A stretch of 37,553 bases of DNA from the NCBI GenBank assembly GCA_030066735.1, contig JASJBB010000039.1:1-37553 (forward strand), given 5' to 3'. The translations under genes were made by a program, and so were the position numbers. Source of the stretch: Woeseiaceae bacterium (GTDB lineage: Bacteria; Pseudomonadota; Gammaproteobacteria; Steroidobacterales; Woeseiaceae). Below are positions 31,175-37,553 of the stretch, piece after piece (the first letter of the stretch is position 1; the number at the start of each line of letters is the position of its first letter). Under the pieces are notes generated by a model. The model was not told the DNA's origin, did no database searches, and saw only the letters and a program-made list of their open reading frames with translations.

Positions 31175-31192
31175 CAATGTCGCGGAACATTG
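31175..31192 (-). promoter_or_regulatory. Inverted repeat upstream of menA-nqr, possible operator
   Basis: CAATGT-N6-ACATTG, a perfect 6-base inverted repeat, is 18 bases before the chosen menA start and next to TATTAC and TATAAG sequences that could serve as -10 elements. It is in the only gap (31158-31256) that could hold a promoter for the menA-nqr operon. Its arms differ from the ACTGAC sites. Confidence 0.3.
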
Positions 31193-31256
31193 TAATACGT
31201 GGAAACTACGGACTGCATGACGGTGTGTCCCGGGCGGCGGCGCGGGCCGCAACGTG

Positions 31257-33299
31257 CTACGGCTGCGGCTCGAGGCGCAGCGCGGCGCCGCCGCCGGCGG
31301 CGAGCGGCAGGGTCAGCGAATCGGCAGCGGTCACGATTCGCTGCTCGATCTCGACGGCCAGCGGGTTCGACTCCCAGTGGGCGTCGTCGCCGTCGCGGTA
31401 AATGGTGGCCGTGTACCTTTGGCCGGCTTCCAGGAAGTCCAGCGGCACGTCGACCTGCCGGGCGCTCTCGTCGGTAATTGCCCCGATGTACCAGTCGTCG
31501 CTGTTGCGGTCCCTGCGGGCGAAGACGACGAAGTCGCCGGCCTTGCCGGCCAGCGCGACGCTGTCTTCCCAGTCTGTCGGGACATCCTTGATGAACTGGA
31601 ATGCGTCCGGCCGCGCCAGGTAGTTCCGGGGCAGGTCCGCCGCCATCTGCACCGGGCTGTAGAGCACGATGTACAGCGCCAGCTGGTGCGCCAGCGTCGA
31701 GTTGACGCGCCGATTCGAGTCGGCGCCCTGGTGCTGCAGGTTGAAGATGCCGGGCGTGAAGTCGAGGGGTCCGGCCAGCATGCGCGTATAGACGAGATTG
31801 ACGGTGTGGTCGACGCGGTTGGGCAGCGGCCAGGCCGAGTTGTACTCCTGGCCGCGCGCGCCCTCGCGGGTGAGCCAGTTCGGATAGGTGCGCCGCAGCC
31901 CGGTGTCCTTGACGGGCTCGTGCGTATTGATGCTGATCTGGTGCTGCGCGGCCGCCTCGAGTGCGCGCGTGAAGTGGTCGACCGCAAACTGGCCGTCGTG
32001 CCATTCGTTGATCAGCTTGCCGTCTTCGTCAATGCGTTGCAGGGTGCCGCCGTGGGCGACATAGCCCGTCTTGACCTGGCGCACGCCGACCGCGCCGTAC
32101 AACTCGAAGGCATCGTTCATCTGCGACTCGTAGTTGCTGATGTGCCCCGAGGTCTCGTGATGGCCGACGAGCCGTGTACCTTTGGCGAGGGCATAAGCGG
32201 CAACTTCCTGAAGGTCGAAGTCGGGGTAGGACTCGGTGAAGCTGAAGACCGCGCCGTTTTCCATCCAGTTGCCGTCCCAGCCCGTATTCCAGCCCTCGAC
32301 GAGAACGCCCGAGAAACCGTGCTCGGCCGCGAAGTCGATATAGCGCTTTGCCTCATCCGTCGTGGCGCCATGCGCCGGACCGGAGCCCCAGGTCTTTTCG
32401 CCCAGGTGCAATGCCCACCAGATGCCGATGTACTTGCCGGGTTCGACCCAGCTGACGTCGCCGAGCTTGTTCGGTTCATTAAGGTTCAGTATGAGGCTGG
32501 AATTGAGCAGGCCGGTGGCGTTATCGGCGACCTGGATCGTGCGCCAGGGTGTGACGAAGGGCGTCGCCGTTTTCACGCCCGCGCCGTCCGGCCACGGGGT
32601 GAGATTGGTCTTGAGTACGCCATGATCGCGTTGCTCCAGCACGTAGCCCGCGTAATTGACGAGCGCCGCCTCGTGCAGGCTCACGTGCGTACCGTTGGCG
32701 AGCCGGAATGTCGCCGGCGTGTTCGCGAGCGTCAGGTCGACGACCGACAGTCTGCGGGTGTGGTACTCGTAGCGATTGAAGCCGCGCGCCGGCGTCCACC
32801 AGCCCATCGCATCGACCGGCAGCCGGAACTCGGTCAGTTCGTCATCGATGACGACCGCGCCAAATGCATCCTGCGCGGGCACCTCGTAGCGAAAGCCCAG
32901 ACCGTCGTCGTGAACGCGAAACCGTACCGAGAAACGCCGCTTCGGATCGTCGGCCTCGAACGTAACCAGCAGCTCGTTGTATTGGTCTCGGACCACGCGC
33001 CGCTCGCCCCAGGGCTGCTCCCAGGTAGAGTCTGACGTCGCAGTGGTCTCCGCCGCTATGGACAGGCCGGTATCGAGGTTCGGGCCACCGCGAAAGATCA
33101 GCCCGAGCGCTGAGGGGCGGATGATCTCCGTTGTATCGAAGCTGACCGAGTAACTCGGCTTACCGTCGCCGTTCACGCCAATGTTCACGACGGTGCGGCC
33201 ATCGGGTGAAGTGACGGTCGCAGCCATCGCATGGGTGGCGGCCAAAACGCAAAGGGCGGCTATACTCAGGGTTCGACAAACGGGGGAAGTCTTATGCAT
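31257..33299 (-). CDS. Glycoside hydrolase family 97 (alpha-glucosidase/galactosidase type)
   Basis: A 680-residue exported enzyme with signal peptide (1-26, AMAA). An N-terminal beta-sandwich (about 30-300) carries motifs such as FRVHDDGLGFRYEVP. A TIM barrel follows (about 300-570; IGIWWALHLGEKTWG, HGFSGVLVEGWNTGWDG, INTHEPVKDTGLRRTYPN and REGARGQEYN), then a C-terminal beta domain. These are the GH97 signatures. The glutamates in VEGWN, HEP and GQEYN suggest the inverting, SusB-like subgroup acting on alpha-glucosides, but the subgroup is uncertain. The start ATG shares the palindrome ATGCAT with the divergent gene at 33294, and no Shine-Dalgarno sequence precedes it. Not obviously related to the respiratory genes. 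Confidence 0.92.
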   Translation of the reverse strand: MHKTSPVCRTLSIAALCVLAATHAMAATVTSPDGRTVVNIGVNGDGKPSYSVSFDTTEIIRPSALGLIFRGGPNLDTGLSIAAETTATSDSTWEQPWGERRVVRDQYNELLVTFEADDPKRRFSVRFRVHDDGLGFRYEVPAQDAFGAVVIDDELTEFRLPVDAMGWWTPARGFNRYEYHTRRLSVVDLTLANTPATFRLANGTHVSLHEAALVNYAGYVLEQRDHGVLKTNLTPWPDGAGVKTATPFVTPWRTIQVADNATGLLNSSLILNLNEPNKLGDVSWVEPGKYIGIWWALHLGEKTWGSGPAHGATTDEAKRYIDFAAEHGFSGVLVEGWNTGWDGNWMENGAVFSFTESYPDFDLQEVAAYALAKGTRLVGHHETSGHISNYESQMNDAFELYGAVGVRQVKTGYVAHGGTLQRIDEDGKLINEWHDGQFAVDHFTRALEAAAQHQISINTHEPVKDTGLRRTYPNWLTREGARGQEYNSAWPLPNRVDHTVNLVYTRMLAGPLDFTPGIFNLQHQGADSNRRVNSTLAHQLALYIVLYSPVQMAADLPRNYLARPDAFQFIKDVPTDWEDSVALAGKAGDFVVFARRDRNSDDWYIGAITDESARQVDVPLDFLEAGQRYTATIYRDGDDAHWESNPLAVEIEQRIVTAADSLTLPLAAGGGAALRLEPQP

Positions 33300-33812
33300 C
33301 GTGTTCGGTTCAGCGTTGCGGCTTTAGGAGTCGTTATTCTGGGGTTTCTTGCCGCAGGCTGCCAGCAGCAGGGCGAAACCATGAACGAATCAGAACTGAG
33401 AGTATTCGCGGAAGAGTACGCAGCGGCCTGGAGTGGCCAGGATCCGGTCGCTTATTCGATGTTCTACGCTGACGAAGGGACCCTGCGTATCAACGACGGC
33501 GAGCCATCGGTCGGACGCGCCGCGGTCGAGGCAACGGCCCGCAGCTTCATGACCGACTTTCCCGACATGCTCGTCGAGCTGGTCGACCTTCGTCTCGATG
33601 GCGACAAGGTGCAATTCCACTGGCACTGGACCGGCACCAATACGGGCCCTGGAGGAACCGGCGCCGCCGTGGACCTGACAGGCTACGAGGAGTGGACTCT
33701 GAACGAGGACGGCCTGATCCTCTTTTCGCAAGGCCACATGGACGACGAGGAATACCAGCGGCAGTTGAGCGCCGGCCCCAACCAACCCGAAGATGCGACG
33801 GAAGTCCCGTAA
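33294..33812 (+). CDS. SnoaL-like lipoprotein
   Basis: Start at 33294 (172 residues) with CGGGGGAAG upstream. Signal peptide with lipobox LAAGC (C23). The rest is a SnoaL/NTF2-like fold: LRVFAEEYAAAWSGQDPVAYSMFYADEG, then VEATARSFMTDFPDMLVELVDL and strands KVQFHWHWTGTNTG and YEEWTLNEDGLI. This is the ketosteroid-isomerase-like ester cyclase/SnoaL pattern; the ligand is unknown. It is divergent from the GH97 gene and their start codons abut. Confidence 0.85.
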   Translation: MHRVRFSVAALGVVILGFLAAGCQQQGETMNESELRVFAEEYAAAWSGQDPVAYSMFYADEGTLRINDGEPSVGRAAVEATARSFMTDFPDMLVELVDLRLDGDKVQFHWHWTGTNTGPGGTGAAVDLTGYEEWTLNEDGLILFSQGHMDDEEYQRQLSAGPNQPEDATEVP

Positions 33813-33825
33813 CGCTGGTCTTGTG

Positions 33826-34305
33826 ATGCACACTCGTGTCCTCTTGTTCCCGGTCCTGGCAACTGCGGTGTTGTCAGGCGCCGCATGGGCCTGCAGCAAT
33901 TGCATCAAGGACATTGTGCCGCGCGAGGAGTTCGACACGACGGCCTGGGAGCAGGCCGACACGGTCTTCATTGCGACGATCGTCGCGGCGCATCTCGGAG
34001 CCGAGAGCGAAGGCTCGTACATGCGTGACGTTGAGTACGACCTGGAGCTGGTCGAGGTGCTCAAAGGCGAGTTCGTCGACGACCTTCGTGTCTGGTCGTC
34101 GAAAACCTACTACGACTGGTCGGACGACGAGACCATCTTCAGCTGCGGCGATATCGTCGTCGGGCCAGGTGACAGACTGCTGGTTTTCCTGGCCGGCGAG
34201 CCTGATATCTACATCGGCCGATGCAGCGCCACCCGAACCGTTGACTTTTCGGATGCCGAAGACAGGGAAACCATCCTGCGGCTTCGTGACTGGAGCACGC
34301 AATAA
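33826..34305 (+). CDS. Secreted TIMP/NTR-like protein
   Basis: The ATG at 33826 gives a normal signal peptide (residues 1-22, ending AAWA) and 159 residues; an in-frame ATG at 33793 would prepend a basic tail and overlap the previous gene. The mature protein begins CSNC, then ADTVFIATIVA, LELVEVLKGEF, a CG pair (SCGDIVVGPGDRLLVFL) and a late cysteine (GRCSATR). A leading CxC, a VLKG strand, CG and LVFL are the pattern of bacterial TIMP/NTR-like domains of unknown function. No strong ribosome site is seen. Confidence 0.65.
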   Translation: MHTRVLLFPVLATAVLSGAAWACSNCIKDIVPREEFDTTAWEQADTVFIATIVAAHLGAESEGSYMRDVEYDLELVEVLKGEFVDDLRVWSSKTYYDWSDDETIFSCGDIVVGPGDRLLVFLAGEPDIYIGRCSATRTVDFSDAEDRETILRLRDWSTQ

Positions 34306-34352
34306 TTGGGTAAGAAGGTGCCGATCAATTTCGCAGTCAGGATGAAGGCAGT

Positions 34353-34886
34353 ATGAAGTTGAAACTCAAGCAGTGGGCCAGCGTCGCCGAAATCATCGGC
34401 GCGGTGGCCGTGGTCATTTCGCTCATTTACGTGGGCATCCAGGTGCACGACAGTGCGGGCGCCGTGCGTTCCGCGGCCGCGAATGACACCAACGCGGCGC
34501 TGCAAGCCTGGTACATGGAGGTGGGGTCTGACCGCGAAACGAGCTCGTTGATCTGGCGTGGGCTAATGAGTGAGGAGGCGCTTCCGGACGAAGAGGAATT
34601 CCAGTACCTGATGATGACTCACGCTGTATTCCTCAGCTTCCAGAACAGCTACCTGTTGGCGCAGGAAGGGACCATCGACCAGGAACTGCTGAGTTCGCTG
34701 CACACGACGATTGGCAACATCAACCAGCTGCCCGGCATGAAGCGGTACTGGCGGCAGAGACGCACCTATCTGCACGCAGGATTTGCGGAATGGGTCGACC
34801 GCCAGTCGGCCGAGGGCTCCGACATCACGATGGACCTATACAGGTTAGATGCCGACGCGGCGACCGAGGCGGAACCTCTCCAGTAG
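34353..34886 (+). CDS. Membrane-anchored hypothetical protein
   Basis: A 177-residue protein with one N-terminal helix (WASVAEIIGAVAVVISLIYVGIQV, about residues 8-31) and a helical soluble domain rich in Trp, Tyr and acidic residues. This short form (helix IAEIxGAxAVVxSLIYVGxQ followed by about 140 helical residues) is frequent in marine gammaproteobacteria, but its function is unknown to me. GAAGG lies before the ATG. It ends 17 bases from the convergent DUF4166 gene. Confidence 0.75.
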   Translation: MKLKLKQWASVAEIIGAVAVVISLIYVGIQVHDSAGAVRSAAANDTNAALQAWYMEVGSDRETSSLIWRGLMSEEALPDEEEFQYLMMTHAVFLSFQNSYLLAQEGTIDQELLSSLHTTIGNINQLPGMKRYWRQRRTYLHAGFAEWVDRQSAEGSDITMDLYRLDADAATEAEPLQ

Positions 34887-34903
34887 AGACTGACTGCGAT
34901 CGC

Positions 34904-35446
34904 TTAATCCTGCTTCTGCAGAGTACCCCGGTAGGCCGCAACCAGACCGATAATCGGCACTTCGACCCGCACGTCAAATGCGAACAGCCCGTCGTGCTCG
35001 CATTCGAAAGTATCGCCACCGGGCAATAGCGCGCTCGGCAAGGGTACCGGCCCAACTCGCCACCGTCGGGGAACAAACCAGAGTTTGTCGTCTTTCCAGG
35101 TAATCGCCATGGCGACGGTGAGAATCCCGAAACGCTCGCACATCAGGCCGGCTTCGAGACCGGTACCGAGTGACAGATGGCTGCGAAACTCTTTGCCGCC
35201 AAATGAGCGTGTCCAGGTCTCGCCGTCCGGGGTGACCTTGATAGAGACACGAGCGTCGGTGCGATGATCGTGAGCCGGGAGATTGAACAGTGCGGCTACC
35301 ATGCGCCCAGCGAGGTTCTGGGCGCCGCGCAGTGATGCCTCGCCATGCCATTCCGCGCTTTCTTCGCCGCAGTGCAGTTCCTGCAAGGGTTCGGGCAATT
35401 CGTCAAACGTAGCGCCGAGCAGGCCCGGGAAGATCGCACGCGCCAT
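34904..35446 (-). CDS. DUF4166-domain protein
   Basis: A 180-residue protein matching the DUF4166 pattern: FPGLLGATFDELPEPLQELH at the start, GRMVAALFNLP, WTRSFGGKEFRSHLS, a basic-aromatic stretch WFVPRRWRVGPVPLP, and a C-terminal strand pair (FAFDVRVEVPIIGLVAAYRG). No signal peptide or membrane helix. Function unknown; DUF4166 is often found beside or fused to DCC-family or saccharopine-reductase-like proteins, and here a DCC gene lies immediately upstream (one base between stop and start), so they form an operon. Confidence 0.85.
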   Translation of the reverse strand: MARAIFPGLLGATFDELPEPLQELHCGEESAEWHGEASLRGAQNLAGRMVAALFNLPAHDHRTDARVSIKVTPDGETWTRSFGGKEFRSHLSLGTGLEAGLMCERFGILTVAMAITWKDDKLWFVPRRWRVGPVPLPSALLPGGDTFECEHDGLFAFDVRVEVPIIGLVAAYRGTLQKQD

Positions 35447-35447
35447 A

Positions 35448-35906
35448 TCAGCGCAGCACTCGTGACTGGATTCGCGGGTCCGGCAAATCGCAGAAGCTCT
35501 TTCGCCCCATGAACTTGTAACGATTGCGGGCCATGACGCCGTACAGGGAGTCCTGTGCGCCCCTCGGAAAAACGTTGAATACGCCCAGCATCTTCCAGAT
35601 GCCGCCGAACTCCCTTCCTACGCGAATGATGGCGTCCAGGGACGTATGGGCAACGCCGTTTTCGATGTACAGCCAGGACAACGGATCCTCCGGGTCCATG
35701 CCGTAGTGCCGCAAGAGCGCGGCGCCGAGGTCCGACTGCACGGGCACGATGCGGAACTTCTCTTCAGTGTCGTTCCTTGCTATCCACGTGGCGCCGCGCG
35801 CACACAGGCCGCAGTTGGCGTCCATGACCGTGAAATGATCAGGAACGTCAAACGCCGGGACTGAAGGATCGTCGCGGAAAGAGAAAGGTTTGCTGGTTAG
35901 TCGCAC
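35448..35906 (-). CDS. DCC-family thiol-disulfide oxidoreductase-like protein
   Basis: A 152-residue protein beginning at a GTG. The family motif DxxCxxC is present as DANCGLC (about residues 29-35), followed by the pattern KFRIVPVQSDLGAALLRHYG and GVAHTSLDAIIRVGREFGG. The DCC (DUF393) family has a thioredoxin-like fold with a CxxC; its substrates are largely unknown. It sits 9 bases downstream of the TPR gene stop and directly precedes DUF4166, so the three may be cotranscribed. Confidence 0.88.
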   Translation of the reverse strand: MRLTSKPFSFRDDPSVPAFDVPDHFTVMDANCGLCARGATWIARNDTEEKFRIVPVQSDLGAALLRHYGMDPEDPLSWLYIENGVAHTSLDAIIRVGREFGGIWKMLGVFNVFPRGAQDSLYGVMARNRYKFMGRKSFCDLPDPRIQSRVLR

Positions 35907-35915
35907 AGGGCCTGG

Positions 35916-37553
35916 TCAACGCAATTCGTGCCGCTGCTGCTCCATGTCGGCTTCGATGTAGGCAACGATGTTCTGGAATTCGGGCGAATCTCGCAAGCTG
36001 TCGAGCGCCGCGTCGTGATTTAGAGCGATTCGCCAACCCGCCCGCCAGCCTTTATCAACGGCGCCTCGCAATGCGTCGATCGCCGCGCCTCTGTCACCGC
36101 GCAACGCATGAATCGCCGCAAGTGCAATATCGGCCCGAACAATCCCTTGTTGCTGTTGTCGTTCGGCCTCGATGAGAGCGGCGGCCAGCAGCCTCTCGGC
36201 GAGCTCCAGGCGTCCCATCTCTATCAAAAGCACCGACAGGTCGATCGCCACGTCGAATGCCCAGCCGACCATTTCGTATGACTGGGACGACTCCTCGAGG
36301 AGTGTTGGGTAGAAGCGCCTGTAAAGCTCGACGGCCTGTGAGTATTCACCGTTTGCCATGTAATGGTCACGGAGGATGGCGAGTGCCTCTGGTTGGCCCG
36401 GGGTATCCCTTAGAGCGGCCCTCGCGCTTTGCGCGGCCTCTGCGCGATCGCCCTTGTGGACTTGTACACAGGCTTGCCAAAGCAGCGCCCATCCGTGCTC
36501 AGGCGCCAGTGTCACGGCTGCGTCCGCCAGCGCCTCAGCCCGATCGAAATTCCCGACATCGAAGAATCTCGCGCTAAGGTCATTGATAACGACCCGCGAC
36601 CGCGGCGTGGCTCGATTGGCATGCTCGATTAGCCGGATGGCCTCCGCAATCTCCGCTTTGCGCTCGCCGAGGAGCCATGCTTTGTTCACGTAAGCTGCCG
36701 CGAGACCCGGATCGATCGCGATGGCCAGATCGTACTGTTCCAGGGCTGCATCGAGCTTGCCAGCTTCTCTGAGGCTGTTCGCGTAGTCGACAATTATGAT
36801 TGCGGAACGGGGGTCCAGCGCGACCGCCATCTTCGCGTAGGGAATGGCGTCGTGCGGGCGCACTAATGTTTGATTCAGAAGAGCTGCGTACCATTGATAG
36901 AGCGGCGCATAATTCGGACTCAGTTCGATGCCTTGCAAATAGGCACTTTCGGCGCCCCGGAGATCAGCATCTCGCCATAATAAGAGGGTGCCGAGCGGCA
37001 GGTATGCCTCGCCGATCTGGTCACTGATCGCGAACGCAGCATCGATAGCGGTCTCGACACGCCGGAGGGCGGCCGCGACGGGCAAAGAACCGTATAAGTT
37101 ACGCAGAAAAGAGACGTCGGCGATTGCAACATGCGCCAGTGCAAAGTCAGGATCCAACTCGATAGCCTGCTCAAAAAGAACCGCGGCCTCATCCAGTTGC
37201 ACCACGTGACGCGTCTCCATTTTCGCGCGTCCCTCGAAATAGGCGTCGAGCGCATCGACGCTGTCGGTCGGTAGTTTCGGGGACTTTGAGTACTCGAGAG
37301 TCGGCAGTTCGACTTTCAATGACTCGATCACGGCCATGGCGATCTCGTCCTGGATTGCAAAGATGTTCGACGCGCTTAGTGCGCGTTCGAAGCGCTCAGT
37401 CCACAGGTACTCGCTCGTCGCGGCATCGATCAGCTGCACGCTGATGCGGATCTGGCCGCCATCGTTCCGAAAACTGCCCTCCAGGATGTGTGACACACCG
37501 AGCTCCTCGGCGACGGTTGCCACATCGACCTCGCGGCCCCGGAACGAAAACGA
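35916..37553 (-). CDS. TPR protein with TolB/adenylate-cyclase-associated N-terminus (5' end missing)
   Basis: Reading frame is open to the window edge (545 residues seen). The N-terminal part (FSFRGREVDVATVAEELGVSHILEGSFR, then IRISVQLIDAATSEYLWTERFER) is the conserved domain that precedes TPRs in proteins annotated as TolB-like, often fused to a winged-helix or adenylate cyclase domain. That upstream domain, if present, is outside the window. About eight to ten TPR-like helical repeats follow (for example FALAHVAIADVSF, YAPLYQWYAALLN, GLAAAYVNKAWLL). The GTG at base 37523 is internal. Function probably protein-protein interaction in signalling; the specific role is unknown. Confidence 0.85.
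   Translation of the reverse strand, partial: SFSFRGREVDVATVAEELGVSHILEGSFRNDGGQIRISVQLIDAATSEYLWTERFERALSASNIFAIQDEIAMAVIESLKVELPTLEYSKSPKLPTDSVDALDAYFEGRAKMETRHVVQLDEAAVLFEQAIELDPDFALAHVAIADVSFLRNLYGSLPVAAALRRVETAIDAAFAISDQIGEAYLPLGTLLLWRDADLRGAESAYLQGIELSPNYAPLYQWYAALLNQTLVRPHDAIPYAKMAVALDPRSAIIIVDYANSLREAGKLDAALEQYDLAIAIDPGLAAAYVNKAWLLGERKAEIAEAIRLIEHANRATPRSRVVINDLSARFFDVGNFDRAEALADAAVTLAPEHGWALLWQACVQVHKGDRAEAAQSARAALRDTPGQPEALAILRDHYMANGEYSQAVELYRRFYPTLLEESSQSYEMVGWAFDVAIDLSVLLIEMGRLELAERLLAAALIEAERQQQQGIVRADIALAAIHALRGDRGAAIDALRGAVDKGWRAGWRIALNHDAALDSLRDSPEFQNIVAYIEADMEQQRHELR

Noticed and set aside
31254..33035. Long open frame (593 codons) opposite the GH97 gene
   Set aside because: GH97 motifs on the minus strand are definite; the plus frame is low-complexity and has no matching domain.
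1..37553. CRISPR array, insertion sequence, integrase or tRNA-linked attachment site marking transfer of the island
   Set aside because: None could be recognised; the repeats found are promoter and terminator duplications.

Overview
The window looks like part of the chromosome of a GC-rich, marine-type gammaproteobacterium. The reasons are a Na+-translocating NADH:quinone oxidoreductase, Mtr-type outer-membrane cytochromes in the Shewanella gene order, and families common in marine sediment gammaproteobacteria (a DUF6868-like protein, GH97, FtsX permeases, TPR proteins with a TolB-like N-terminus). The exact lineage cannot be fixed from the sequence; a Woeseiales-like or Chromatiales-like organism is only a guess. 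No rRNA, tRNA, CRISPR array, transposase or phage gene was recognised.

Layout. (1) 1-2006: 3' part of an FtsX-type ABC permease. (2) 2011-12392, minus strand: an outer-membrane electron conduit. In transcription order it holds an octaheme lipoprotein, an OmcA-like lipoprotein cytochrome, then mtrC-mtrA-mtrB. (3) 12393-12723: a regulatory region, followed by a cysteine-rich Crp/Fnr regulator at 12724-13449. (4) 13595-21381, plus strand: diheme cytochrome c, SnoaL-like protein, an 11-heme cytochrome c fused to a membrane cytochrome b (CbcL-like), a NapC/NirT-like hexaheme cytochrome with three membrane helices (ImcH-like), and a Wolinella-type quinol:fumarate reductase, frdCAB. (5) 21376-31157, minus strand: menA-like gene, nqrABCDEF, apbE, nqrM, a CBS-domain protein, a second diheme cytochrome c, a DUF6868-like protein and, after a 48-base gap, a 51-residue membrane protein and a small secreted protein. 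(6) 31257-37553: unrelated genes (GH97 glycosidase, SnoaL-like lipoprotein, TIMP-like secreted protein, hypothetical, DUF4166, DCC-family protein, TPR protein running off the end).

How it may work together (inference). Parts 2 to 5 read as one respiratory island with 59 predicted covalent c-type hemes (57 CXXCH plus two CX3CH). Na+-NQR moves electrons from NADH into the quinone pool while exporting sodium, and the menA-like gene points to menaquinone. Menaquinol can be oxidised in the inner membrane by the CbcL-like and ImcH-like proteins, which would pass electrons to periplasmic carriers and on through MtrA/MtrB to MtrC and the other surface lipoproteins. Alternatively it is oxidised by fumarate reductase. 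The reverse direction, electron uptake from outside to reduce fumarate or NAD+, is equally compatible with the gene content.

A probable regulatory link is visible: an ACTGAC-N4-GTCAGT palindrome with Fnr-family geometry lies upstream of the octaheme gene, the OmcA-like gene and the crp/fnr gene. At both cytochrome genes it sits exactly where a class II Fnr activator would bind.
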